Positions 36,540 to 47,699 of a stretch of 64,000 nt of DNA are shown here, piece by piece. Both the position numbers and the translations under genes were made by a program. Source of the DNA: Clusia tigrina. Its lineage: Eukaryota > Arthropoda > Insecta > Diptera > Clusiidae. Positions within the stretch are counted from its first letter, which is position 1. Every line of letters starts with the position of its first letter. Where the stretch lies: positions 1,426,001 through 1,490,000 of the forward strand of contig CAKKTE020000052.1 in assembly GCA_920105625.2 (NCBI GenBank). Reading direction: 5' to 3'. Below the pieces are notes generated by a model that saw only the letters and a list, made by a program, of their open reading frames with translations, did no database searches and had not been told where the DNA came from.

Positions 36540-39283
36540 GAAGTTTTATCAGTGTTTGATTTGGGACTCAAGGGTAGCATAGCTTTGAGCGATAAATTAA
36601 ATTGACAAGAGGCTCCAGTACTTTATTGTTACAAAATTGCAAGGTTTTATGACGCTCCAGTAAAAAGTTACAAGCATTTGTATGTTGCAAACTTTGATAG
36701 GTGTAGGACGTACCGTATAGAAATTAGGGCCATTTGAAGTTTTATCATTGTCTGAATTGGGACTCAAGGGCAGCATAGCTTTGAGAGATAACTTAAATTG
36801 ACAAGAGGCTCGAGTACTTTATTGTTACAAAATTTCAAGGTTTTATGACGCTCCAGGAAAGAGTTACAAGCATTTATATGTGGCAAACTTTGATAGGTGT
36901 GGGACGTACCGTATAGAAGTAAGGGCCATTTGAAGCTTTATCAGTGTTTGATTTGGGACTCAAGGGTAGCATAGCTTTGAGCGATAACTTAAATTGACAA
37001 GAGGATCCAGTACTTTATTGTTACAAAATTTCAAGTTTCTATGAAGCTCCAGTAAAAAGTTACAAGCATTTGTATGTTGCAAACTTTGATAGGTGTAGGA
37101 CGTACCGTATAGAAGTTAGGGCCATTTGAAGTTTTATCAGTGTTTGATTTGGGACTGAAGGATAGCATAGCTTTGAGCGATAGCTTAAATTGACAAGAGG
37201 CTCGAGTACTTTATTGTTTCAAAATTTCAAGGTTTTATGACGCTCCAGTAAAAAGTTACAAGCATTTATATGTTGCAAACTTTGATAGGTGTAGGACGTA
37301 CCGTATAGAAGTTAGGGCCATTTGAAGTTTTATCAGTGTTTGTTTGGGGACTCAAGCGTAGCATAGCTTTGAGCGATAGCTTAAATTGACAAGAGGCTCG
37401 ATTACTTTATTGTTACAAAATTTCAATGTTTTATGACGCTCCAGTAAAAAGTTACAAGCATTTGTATGTTGCAAACTTTGATAGGTGTAGGACGTACCGT
37501 ATAGAAGTTAGGGCCATTTGAAGTTTTATCAGTGTTTGTTTGGGGACTCAAGAGTAGCATAGCTTTGAGCGATAGCTTAAATTGACAAGAGGCTCGAGTA
37601 CTTTATTGTTACAAAATTTCAAGGTTTTAAGACGCTCCAGTAAAAAGGTACATGCATTTGTATGTTGCAAACTTTGTTAGGTGTAGGACGTACTGTATAG
37701 AAGTTAGGGCCATTTGAAGTCTTATCAGTGTTTGATTTGGGACTCAAGGGTAGCATAGCTTTGAGCGATAGCTTAAATTGACAAGAGGCTCGAGTACTTC
37801 ATTGTTACAAAATTTCAAGGTTTTATGACGCTCCAGTAAAAAGTTACAAGCATTTGTATGTTGCAAACTTTGATGAGTGTAGAACGTACCATATAGAAGT
37901 TAGGGCCATTTGAAGTTTTATCAGTGTTTGATTTGGGACTCAAGGGTAGCATAGCTTTGAGCGATAACTTAAATTGACAAGAGGCTCGAGTACTTTATTG
38001 TTACAAAATTGCCAGGTTTTATGACGCTCCAGTAAAAAGTTACAAGCATTTGTATGTTGCAAACTTTGATAGGTGTAGGACGTACCGTATAGAAGTTAGG
38101 GCCATTTGAAGTTTTATCAGTGTTTGATTTGGGACTCAAGGGTAGCATAACTTTGAGCGATAACTTAAATTGACAAGAGGCTCGAGTACTTTATTGTTAC
38201 AAAATTTCAAGGTTTTATGACGCTCCAGTAAAAAGTTACAAGCATTTGTATGTTGCAAACTTTGATAGGTGTAGGACATACCGTATAGAAGTTAGGGCCA
38301 TTTGAAGTTTTATCAGTGTTTGATTTGGAACTCAAGGGTAGCATAGCTTTGAGCGATAGCCTAAATAAACAAGAGGCCCGAGTACTTTATTGTTACAAAA
38401 TTTCAAGGTTTTATGACGCTCCAGTAAAAAGTTACAAGCATTTGTATGTTGCAAACTTTGAAAGGTGTAGGACGTACCATATAGAAGTTAGGGCCATTTG
38501 AAGTTTTATCAGTGTTTGATTTTTGACTGAAGGGTAGCATAGCTTTGAGCGATAACTTAAATTGACAAGAGGCTCGAGTACTTTATTGTTACACAATTTC
38601 AAGGTTTTATGACGCTCCAGTAAAAAGTTACAAGCATTTGTATGTTGCAAACTTTGATAGGTGTAGGACGTACCGTATAGAAGTTAGGGCCATTTGAAGT
38701 TTTATCAGTGTTTGTTTGGGGACTCAAGGGTAGCATAGCTTTGAGCGATAGCTTAAATTGACAAGAGGCTCGAGTACTTTATTGTTACAAAATTTCAAGG
38801 TTTTATGACTCTCCAGTAAAAAGTTACAAGCATTTGTATGTTGCAAACTTTGATAGGTGTAGGACGTACCATATAGAAGTTAGGGCCATTTGAAGGTTTA
38901 TCAGTGTTTGATTTGGGACTCAAGAGTAGCATAGCTTTGAGCGATAAATTAAATTGACAAGAGGCTCGAGTACTTTATTGTTACAAAATTTCAAGGTTTT
39001 ATGACGCTCCAGTAAAAAGTTACAAGCATTTGTATGTTGCAAACTTTGATAGGTGTAGGACGTACCATATAGAAGTTAGGGCCATTTGAAGTTTTATCAG
39101 TGTTTGTTTGGGGACTCAAGGGTAGCATAGCTTTGAGCGATAGCTTAAATTGACAAGAGGCTCGAGTACTTTATTGTTACAAAATTTCAAGGTTTTATGA
39201 CTCTCCAGTAAAAAGTTACAAGCATTTGTATGTTGCAAACTTTGTTAGGTGTAGGACGTACTGTATAGAAGTTAGGGCCATTT
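36540..39283 (+). repeat. 14-monomer higher-order unit, first copy (2744 bp)
   Basis: Order markers are CTCCAGT with ATTGCAAGG, GGGCAGC with GTGGGAC, TGAAGCTCC, TTATATG, AAGCGTAGC with CAATGTTTT, AAGAGTAGC with GGTACATGC, GAAGTC with GATGAGTGTAGAACG, ATTGCC, CATAAC, AATAAACAAG with GAAAGG, ACTGAAGGG with ACACAAT, GACTCTCC, GAAGGTTTATC and TTTGTTTGGGG. Every one recurs 2744 bases downstream. Confidence 0.92.
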
Positions 39284-42027
39284 GAAGTTTTATCAGTGTT
39301 TGATTTGGGACTCAAGGGTAGCATAGCTTTGAGCGATAAATTAAATTGACAAGAGGCTCCAGTACTTTATTGTTACAAAATTGCAAGGTTTTATGACGCT
39401 CCAGTAAAAAGTTACAAGCATTTGTATGTTGCAAACTTTGATAGGTGTAGGACGTACCGTATAGAAATTAGGGCCATTTGAAGTTTTATCATTGTCTGAA
39501 TTGGGACTCAAGGGCAGCATAGCTTTGAGAGATAACTTAAATTGACAAGAGGCTCGAGTACTTTATTGTTACAAAATTTCAAGGTTTTATGACGCTCCAG
39601 GAAAGAGTTACAAGCATTTATATGTGGCAAACTTTGATAGGTGTGGGACGTACCGTATAGAAGTAAGGGCCATTTGAAGCTTTATCAGTGTTTGATTTGG
39701 GACTCAAGGGTAGCATAGCTTTGAGCGATAACTTAAATTGACAAGAGGATCGAGTACTTTATTGTTACAAAATTTCAAGTTTCTATGAAGCTCCAGTAAA
39801 AAGTTACAAGCATTTGTATGTTGCAAACTTTGATAGGTGTAGGACGTACCGTATAGAAGTTAGGGCCATTTGAAGTTTTATCAGTGTTTGATTTGGGACT
39901 GAAGGATAGCATAGCTTTGAGCGATAGCTTAAATTGACAAGAGGCTCGAGTACTTTATTGTTTCAAAATTTCAAGGTTTTATGACGCTCCAGTAAAAAGT
40001 TACAAGCATTTATATGTTGCAAACTTTGATAGGTGTAGGACGTACCGTATAGAAGTTAGGGCCATTTGAAGTTTTATCAGTGTTTGTTTGGGGACTCAAG
40101 CGTAGCATAGCTTTGAGCGATAGCTTAAATTGACAAGAGGCTCGATTACTTTATTGTTACAAAATTTCAATGTTTTATGACGCTCCAGTAAAAAGTTACA
40201 AGCATTTGTATGTTGCAAACTTTGATAGGTGTAGGACGTACCGTATAGAAGTTAGGGCCATTTGAAGTTTTATCAGTGTTTGTTTGGGGACTCAAGAGTA
40301 GCATAGCTTTGAGCGATAGCTTAAATTGACAAGAGGCTCGAGTACTTTATTGTTACAAAATTTCAAGGTTTTAAGACGCTCCAGTAAAAAGGTACATGCA
40401 TTTGTATGTTGCAAACTTTGTTAGGTGTAGGACGTACTGTATAGAAGTTAGGGCCATTTGAAGTCTTATCAGTGTTTGATTTGGGACTCAAGGGTAGCAT
40501 AGCTTTGAGCGATAGCTTAAATTGACAAGAGGCTCGAGTACTTCATTGTTACAAAATTTCAAGGTTTTATGACGCTCCAGTAAAAAGTTACAAGCATTTG
40601 TATGTTGCAAACTTTGATGAGTGTAGAACGTACCATATAGAAGTTAGGGCCATTTGAAGTTTTATCAGTGTTTGATTTGGGACTCAAGGGTAGCATAGCT
40701 TTGAGCGATAACTTAAATTGACAAGAGGCTCGAGTACTTTATTGTTACAAAATTGCCAGGTTTTATGACGCTCCAGTAAAAAGTTACAAGCATTTGTATG
40801 TTGCAAACTTTGATAGGTGTAGGACGTACCGTATAGAAGTTAGGGCCATTTGAAGTTTTATCAGTGTTTGATTTGGGACTCAAGGGTAGCATAACTTTGA
40901 GCGTTAACTTAAATTGACAAGAGGCTCGAGTACTTTATTGTTACAAAATTTCAAGGTTTTATGACGCTCCAGTAAAAAGTTACAAGCATTTGTATGTTGC
41001 AAACTTTGATAGGTGTAGGACATACCGTATAGAAGTTAGGGCCATTTGAAGTTTTATCAGTGTTTGATTTGGAACTCAAGGGTAGCATAGCTTTGAGCGA
41101 TAGCCTAAATAAACAAGAGGCCCGAGTACTTTATTGTTACAAAATTTCAAGGTTTTATGACGCTCCAGTAAAAAGTTACAAGCATTTGTATGTTGCAAAC
41201 TTTGAAAGGTGTAGGACGTACCATATAGAAGTTAGGGCCATTTGAAGTTTTATCAGTGTTTGATTTTTGACTGAAGGGTAGCATAGCTTTGAGCGATAAC
41301 TTAAATTGACAAGAGGCTCGAGTACTTTATTGTTACACAATTTCAAGGTTTTATGACGCTCCAGTAAAAAGTTACAAGCATTTGTATGTTGCAAACTTTG
41401 ATAGGTGTAGGACGTACCGTATAGAAGTTAGGGCCATTTGAAGTTTTATCAGTGTTTGTTTGGGGACTCAAGGGTAGCATAGCTTTGAGCGATAGCTTAA
41501 ATTGACAAGAGGCTCGAGTACTTTATTGTTACAAAATTTCAAGGTTTTATGACTCTCCAGTAAAAAGTTACAAGCATTTGTATGTTGCAAACTTTGATAG
41601 GTGTAGGACGTACCATATAGAAGTTAGGGCCATTTGAAGGTTTATCAGTGTTTGATTTGGGACTCAAGAGTAGCATAGCTTTGAGCGATAAATTAAATTG
41701 ACAAGAGGCTCGAGTACTTTATTGTTACAAAATTTCAAGGTTTTATGACGCTCCAGTAAAAAGTTACAAGCATTTGTATGTTGCAAACTTTGATAGGTGT
41801 AGGACGTACCATATAGAAGTTAGGGCCATTTGAAGTTTTATCAGTGTTTGTTTGGGGACTCAAGGGTAGCATAGCTTTGAGCGATAGCTTAAATTGACAA
41901 GAGGCTCGAGTACTTTATTGTTACAAAATTTCAAGGTTTTATGACTCTCCAGTAAAAAGTTACAAGCATTTGTATGTTGCAAACTTTGTTAGGTGTAGGA
42001 CGTACTGTATAGAAGTTAGGGCCATTT
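39284..42027 (+). repeat. 14-monomer higher-order unit, second copy (2744 bp)
   Basis: It is nearly identical to 36540-39283. By eye I found only two differences: GGATCCAG against GGATCGAG (near 37006 / 39750) and GCGATAAC against GCGTTAAC (near 38158 / 40902). This is the most recent large duplication I can see. It ends at 42027, after which the monomer is standard GATAGC rather than TAAATTA/CTCCAGT. Confidence 0.92.
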
Positions 42028-44180
42028 GAAGTTTTATCAGTGTTTGATTTGGGACTCAAGGGTAGCATAGCTTTGAGCGATAGCTTAAATTGACAAGAGG
42101 CTCGAGTACTTTATTGTTACAAAATTTCAAGGTTTTATGACGCTCCAGTAAAAAGTTACAAGCATTTGTATGTTGCAAATTTTGATAGGTGTAGGACGTA
42201 CCGTATAGAAGTTAGGGCCATTTGAAGTTTTATCAGTGTTTGATTTGGGACTGAAGGATAGCATAGATTTGAGCGATAGCTTAAATTGACAAGAGGCTCG
42301 AGTACTTTATTGTTTCAAAATTTCAAGGTTTTATGACGCTCCAGTAAAAAGTTACAAGCATTGTATGTTGCAAACTTTGATAGGTGTAGGACGTACCATA
42401 TAGAAGTTAGGGCCATTTGAAGTTTTATCAGTGTTTGATTTTTGACTCAAGGGTAGCATAGCTTTGAGCGATAACTTAAAGACAAGAGGCTCGAGTACTT
42501 TATTGTTACAAAATTTCAAGGTTTTATGACGCTCCAGTAAAAAGTTACAAGCATTTGTATGTTGCAAACTTTGATAGGTGTAGGACGTACCGTATAGAAG
42601 TTAGGGCCATTTGAAGTTTTATCAGTGTTTGTTTGGGGACTCAAGGGTAGCATAGCTTTGAGCGATAGCTTAAATTGACAAGAGGTTCGAGTACTTTATT
42701 GTTACAAAATTTCAAGGTTTTATGACGCTCCAGTAAAAAGTTACAAGCATTTGTATGTTGCAAACTTTGTTAGGTGTAGGACGTACTGTATAGAAGTTAG
42801 GGCCATATGAAGTTTTATCAGTGTTTGATTTGGGACTCAAGGGTAGCATAGCTTTGAGCGATAGCTTAAAGTGACAAGAGGCTCGAGTACTTTATTGTTA
42901 CAAAATTTCAAGGTTTTATGACGCTCCAGTAAAAAGTTACAAGCATTTGTATGTTGCAAACTTTGATAGGTGTAGGACGTACCATAGAGAAGTTAGGGCC
43001 ATTTGAAGTTTTATCAGTGTTTGATTTGGGACTCAAGGGTAGCATAGCTTTGAGCGATAAATTAAATTGACAAGAGGCTCGAGTACTTTATTGTTACAAA
43101 ATTTCAAGGTTTTATGACGCTCCAGTAAAAAGTTACAAGCATTTGTATGTTGCAAACTTTGATAGGTGTAGGACGTACCGTATAGAAGTTAGGGCCATTT
43201 GAAGTTTGATCATTGTCTGAATTGGGACTCAAGGGTAGCATAGCTTTGAGAGATAACTTAAATTGACAAGAGGCTCGAGTACTTTATTGTTACAAAATTT
43301 CAAGGTTTTATGACGCTCCAGGAAAGAGTTACAAGCATTTATATGTGGCAAACTTTGATAGGTGTAGGACGTACCGTATAGAAGTAAGGGCCATTTGAAG
43401 CTTTATCAGTGTTTGATTTGGGACTCAAGGGTAGCATAGCTTTGAGCGATAACTTAAATTGACAAGAGGATCGAGTACTTTATTGTTACAGAATTTCAAG
43501 TTTCTATGACGCTCCAGTAAAAAGTTACAAGCATTTGTATGTTGCAAACTTTGATAGGTGTAGGATGTAACGTATAGAAGTTAGGGCCATTTGAAGTTTT
43601 ATCAGTGTTTGATTTGGGACTGAAGGATAGCATAGCTTTGAGCGATAGCTTAAATTGACAAAAGGCTCGAGTACTTTATTGTTTCAAAATTTCAAGGTTT
43701 TATGACGCTCCAGTAAAAAGTTACAAGCATTTATATGTTGCAAACTTTGATAGGTGTAGGACGTACCGTATAGAAGTTAGGGCCATTTGAAGTTTTATCA
43801 GTGTTTGTTTGGGGACTCAAGGGTAGCATAGCTTTGAGCGATAGCTTAAATTGACAAGAGGCTCGATTACTTTATTGTTACAAAATTTCAAGGTTTTATG
43901 ACGCTCCAGTAAAAAGTTACAAGCATTTGTATGTTGCAAACTTTGATAGGTGTAGGACGTACCGTATAGAAGTTATGGCCATTTGAAGTTTTATCAGTGT
44001 TTGTTTGGGGACTCAAGAGTAGCATAGCTTTGAGCGATAGCTTAAATTGACAAGAGGCTCGAGTACTTTATTGTTACAAAATTTCAAGGTTTTAAGACGC
44101 TCCAGTAAAAAGGTACATGCATTTGTATGTTGCAAACTTTGTTAGGTGTAGGACGTACTGTATAGAAGTTAGGGCCATTT

Positions 44181-44376
44181 GAAGTCTTATCAGTGTTTGA
44201 TTTGGGACTCAAGGGTAGCATAGCTTTGAGCGATGGCTTAAATTGACAAGAGGCTCGAGTACTTTATTGTTACAAAATTTCAAGGTTTTATGACGCTCCA
44301 GTAAAAAGTCACAAGCATTTGTATGTTGCAAACTTTGATAGGTGTACGACGTACCGTATAGAAGTTAGGGCCATTT
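44181..44376 (+). repeat. Chimeric monomer (GAAGTC type / GATGGC type)
   Basis: GAAGTC at the start is the mark of the monomers that follow GGTACATGC monomers. From GATGGC onward it is the GATGGC/GTCACA type. The GCAG/ATTGCC, CATAAC and ACTGAACGA monomers that normally intervene are missing, so about four monomers are lost relative to the order at 4116-5095. Confidence 0.65.
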
Positions 44377-45625
44377 GAAGTTTTATCATTGTTTGATTTG
44401 GGACTCAAGGGTAGCATAGCTTTGAGCGATAACTTAAATTGACAAGAGGATCGAGTAATTTGTTGTTACAAAATTTCAAGTTTCTATGACGCTCCAGTAA
44501 AAAGTTACAAGCATTTGTATGTTGCAAACTTTGATAGGTGTAGGACGTACCGTATAGATGTTAGGGCCATTTGAAGTTTTATCAGTGTTTGATTTGGGAC
44601 TGAAGGATATCATAGCTTTGAGCGATAGCTTAAATTGACAAGAGGCTCGAGTACTTTTTTGTTTCAAAATTTCAAAGTTTTATGACGCTCCAGTAAAAAG
44701 TTACAAGCATTTGTATGTTGCAAACTTTGATAGGTGTAGGACGTACCATATAGAAGTTAGGGCCATTTGAAGTTTTATCAGTGTTTGATTTTTGACTCAA
44801 GGGTAGCATAGCTTTGAGCGATAACTTAAATTGACAAGAGGCTCCAGTACTTTATTGTTACAAAATTTCAAGGTTTTATGACGCTCCAGTAAAAAGTTAC
44901 AAGCATTTGTATGTTGCAAACTTTGATAGGTGTAGGACGTACCGTATAGAAGTTAGGGCCATTTGAAGTTTTATCAGTGTTTGTTTGGGGACTCAAGGGT
45001 AGCATAGCTTTGAGCGATAGCTTAAATTGACAAGAGGCTCGAGTACTTTATTGTTACAAAATTTCAAGGTTTTATGACTCTCCAGTAAAAAGTTACAAGC
45101 ATTTGTATGTTGCAAACTTTGTTAGGTGTAGGACGTACTGTATAGAAGTTAGGGCCATTTGAAGTTTTATCAGTGTTTGATTTGGGACTCAAGGGTAGCA
45201 TAGCTTTGAGCGATAGCTTAAATTGACAAGAGGCTCGAGTACTTTATTGTTACAAAATTTCAAGGTTTTATGACGCTCCAGTAAAAAGTTACAAGCATTT
45301 GTATGTTGCAAACTTTGATAGGTGTAGGACGTACCATATAGAAGTTAGGGCCATTTGAAGTTTTATCATTGTCTGAATTGGGACTCAAGGGTAGCATAGC
45401 TTTGAGCGATAACTTAAATTGACAAGAGGCTCGAGTACTTTATTGTTACAAAATTGCCTGGTTTTATGACGCGCCAGTAAAAAGTTACAAGCATTTGTAT
45501 GTTGCAAACTTTGATAGGTGTAGGACGTACCGTATAGAAGTTAGGGCCATTTGAAGTTTTATCAGTGTTTGATTTGGGACTCAAGGGTAGCATAGCTTTG
45601 AGCGATAGCTTAAATTGACAAGAGG

Positions 45626-45635
45626 CTCGAGTACT
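45626..45635. other. Overlapping XhoI/ScaI sites, diagnostic of the monomer
   Basis: CTCGAG (monomer 74-79) overlaps AGTACT (78-83) in most monomers, so either enzyme should give a 196 bp ladder. Types lacking the XhoI site are informative: ATCGAG and CTCGATTA monomers in the left two thirds, CCCGAG monomers throughout, ATCGCG in the right third. RsaI (GTAC) would cut twice per typical monomer, near 79 and 171. Confidence 0.8.
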
Positions 45636-45681
45636 TTATTGTTACAAAATTTCAAGGTTTTATGACGCTCCAGTAAAAAGT

Positions 45682-45695
45682 TACAAGCATTTGTA
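45682..45695. repeat. Quasi-palindrome TACAA-GCAT-TTGTA inside the monomer
   Basis: Five-base inverted arms around a four-base loop lie at monomer positions 130-143 and are kept in nearly all monomers of the left 46 kb. In the right third, about ten monomers lose the right arm through an 8-base deletion. A protein-binding or hairpin role is possible, but nothing in the sequence proves it. Confidence 0.55.
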
Positions 45696-46140
45696 TGTTG
45701 CAAACTTTGATAGGTGTAGGACATACCGTATAGAAGTTAGGGCCATTTGAAGTTTTATCAGTGTTTGATTTGGAACTCAAGGGTAGCATAGCTTTGAGCG
45801 ATAGCCTAAATAGACAAGAGGCCCGAGTACTTTATTGTTACAAAATTTCAAGGTTTTATGACGCTCCAGTAAAAAGTTACAAGCATTTGTATGTTGCAAA
45901 CTTTGATAGGTGTAGGACGTACCGTATAGAAGTTAGGGCCATTTGAAGTTTTATCAGTGTTTGATTTGGGACTGAAGGATAGCATAGCTTTGAGCGATAG
46001 CTTAAATTGACAAGAGGCTCGAGTACTTTATTGTTTCAAAATTTCAAGGTTTTATGACGCTCCAGTAACAAGTTACAAGCATTTGTATGTTGCAAACTTT
46101 GATAGGTGTAGGACGTACTGTACAGAAGTTAGGGCCACTT

Positions 46141-47699
46141 GAAGTTTTATCAGTGTTTGGTTTGGGACTCAAGGGTAGCATAGCTTTGAGCGATAGCTTA
46201 AATTGAAACGAGGCTCGAGTACTTTATTGTTACAAAATTTCAAGGTTTTATGACGCTCCAGCAAAAAGTTACAAGCATTTATATGTAGCAAACTTTGATA
46301 GGTGAAGGACGTACCATATAGAAGTTAGGGCCATTTGAAGTTTTATCAGTGTTTGTTTGGGGACTAAAGGGTAGCATAGCTTTGAGCGATAGCTTAAATT
46401 GACAAGAGGCTCGAGTACTTTATTGTTACAAAATTTCAAGGTTTTATGACGCTCCAGTAAAAAGTTACAAGCATTTGTGTGTTGCAAACTTTGATAGGTG
46501 TAGGACGTATCGTATAGAAGTTAGGGCCATTTGAAGTTTTATCAGTGTTTGATTTGGGACTCAAGAGTAGCATAGCTTTGAGCGATAGCTTAAATTGATA
46601 AGAGGCTCGAGTACTTTATTGTTACAATATTTCAAGGTTTTAAGACGCTCCAGAAAAAGTTATATGCATTTGTATGTTGCAAACTTTGTTAGGTGTAGGA
46701 CGTACCGTATAGAAGTTACGGCCATTTGAAGTTTTATCAATGTTTGATTTGGGACTCAAGGGTAGCATAGCTTTGAGCGATAGCTTAAATTGACACGAGG
46801 CTCGAGTACTTTATTGTTACAAAATTTCAAGGTTTTATGACGCTCCAGTAAAAAGTTACAAGGATTTGTATGTTGCAAACTTTGATAGGTGTAGGACGTA
46901 CCGTATAGAAGTTAGGGCCATTTGAAGTTTTATCAGTGTTTGATTTGGGACTCAAGGGTAGCATAGCTTTGCGCGAAAGCTTAAATTGACAAGAGGCTCG
47001 AGTACTTTATTGTTAGAAAATTTCAAGGTTTTACGGTGCTCCAGTAAAAAGTTACAAGCATTGCAAATTTTGATAGGTGTAGGACGTACCGTATAGAAGT
47101 TAGGGCCATTTGAAGTTTTATCAGTGTTTGATTTGGGACTCAAGAGTAGCATAGCTTTGAGCGATAGCTTAAATTGACAAGAGGCTCGAGTACTTTATTG
47201 TTACAAAATTTCAAGGTTTTAAGACGCTCCAGTAAAAAGTTAAATGCATTTGTATGTTGCAAACTTTGATAGGTGTAGGACGTACCGTATAGAAGTTGGG
47301 GCCATTTGAAGTTTTATCAGTGTTTGATTTGGGATTCAAGGGTAGCATAGCTTTGAGCGATAGCTTAAATTGACACGAGGCTCGAGTACTTTATTGTTAC
47401 AAAATTTCAAAGTTTTATGACGCTCCAGTAAAAAGTTACAAGCATTTGAATGTTGCAAACTTTGATAGGTGTAGGATGTACCGTATAGAAGTTAGGGCCA
47501 TTTGAAGTTTTATCAGTGTTTGATTTGGGACTCAAGGATAGCATAGCTTTGAGCGATAACTTAAATTGACAAGAGGCTCGAGTAGTTTATTGCTACAAAA
47601 TTTCAAGGGTTTATGACGCTCCAGTAAAAAGTTACAAGCATTCGTATGTTGCAAACTTTGATAGGTGTAGGACATACCGTATAGAAGTTAGGGCCATTT
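46141..47699 (+). repeat. Start of the divergent right-hand satellite subfamily
   Basis: New linked variants appear here and persist to 64000: ACACGAGG or AAACGAGG for ACAAGAGG, GCGCGA for GAGCGA, GTTAGAAAA, TTACGACGC or TTACGGTGC, CAATGTTTG, AGCAAAAAG and CATTTGAATG. Indels become frequent. The first 8-base-deleted monomer is 46924-47111. Monomers remain collinear with the left-hand family, so this is a diverged branch of the same satellite. Confidence 0.8.
46924..47111 (+). repeat. 188 bp deletion-bearing monomer type (first of ten copies)
   Basis: CATTTGTATGTTGCAAAC becomes CATTGCAAAC, an 8-base loss flanked by TTG repeats. It removes the right arm of the TACAA/TTGTA quasi-palindrome. It is always linked to GCGCGA, GTTAGAAAA and TTACG. 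Further copies start at 49267, 51209, 52959, 54323, 56073, 57632, 60170, 61729 and 63674. None occurs left of 46.9 kb. The type is a tracer for duplication units in the right third. Confidence 0.88.

Larger units (their letters stand above)
45553..45748 (+). repeat. Representative near-consensus satellite monomer (196 bp)
   Basis: This copy differs from my hand-made consensus at about one base: GACAT instead of GACGT near position 171, a CpG transition. Landmarks in order are GATTTGGGACTC (19-30), AAGGGTAGC (31-39), the ATAGCTT pair (40-46 and 53-59), TTGACAAGAGG (63-73), CTCGAGTACT (74-83), GTTACAAAATTTC (89-101), GACGCTCCAG (112-121), GTTACAAGCATTTGTATG (128-145), CTTTGATAGG (153-162) and GACGTACCG (168-176). 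The most variable positions are 55-57 (tagC, taAc, taAA, tGGc), 64-75 and 160-178. The stretch from 126 to 158 is the most constant in the left 46 kb. Confidence 0.9.
42028..46140 (+). repeat. Mixed satellite monomers, last part of the left-hand subfamily
   Basis: Twenty-one monomers have no clear tandem unit. 42809-44180 repeats the order standard, TAAATTA, AGAGATAAC, GATCGAG/TTTCTA, ACTGAAGGA, CTCGATTA, GGTACATGC seen near 2745, 7055, 13718 and 36344. 44181 is a chimera. Small indels occur at CAAGCATTGTATG (near 42356) and CTTAAAGACAAG (near 42476). ACTGTACAG and CCACTTG, typical of the right third, first appear at the end of the monomer at 45945. Confidence 0.75.
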
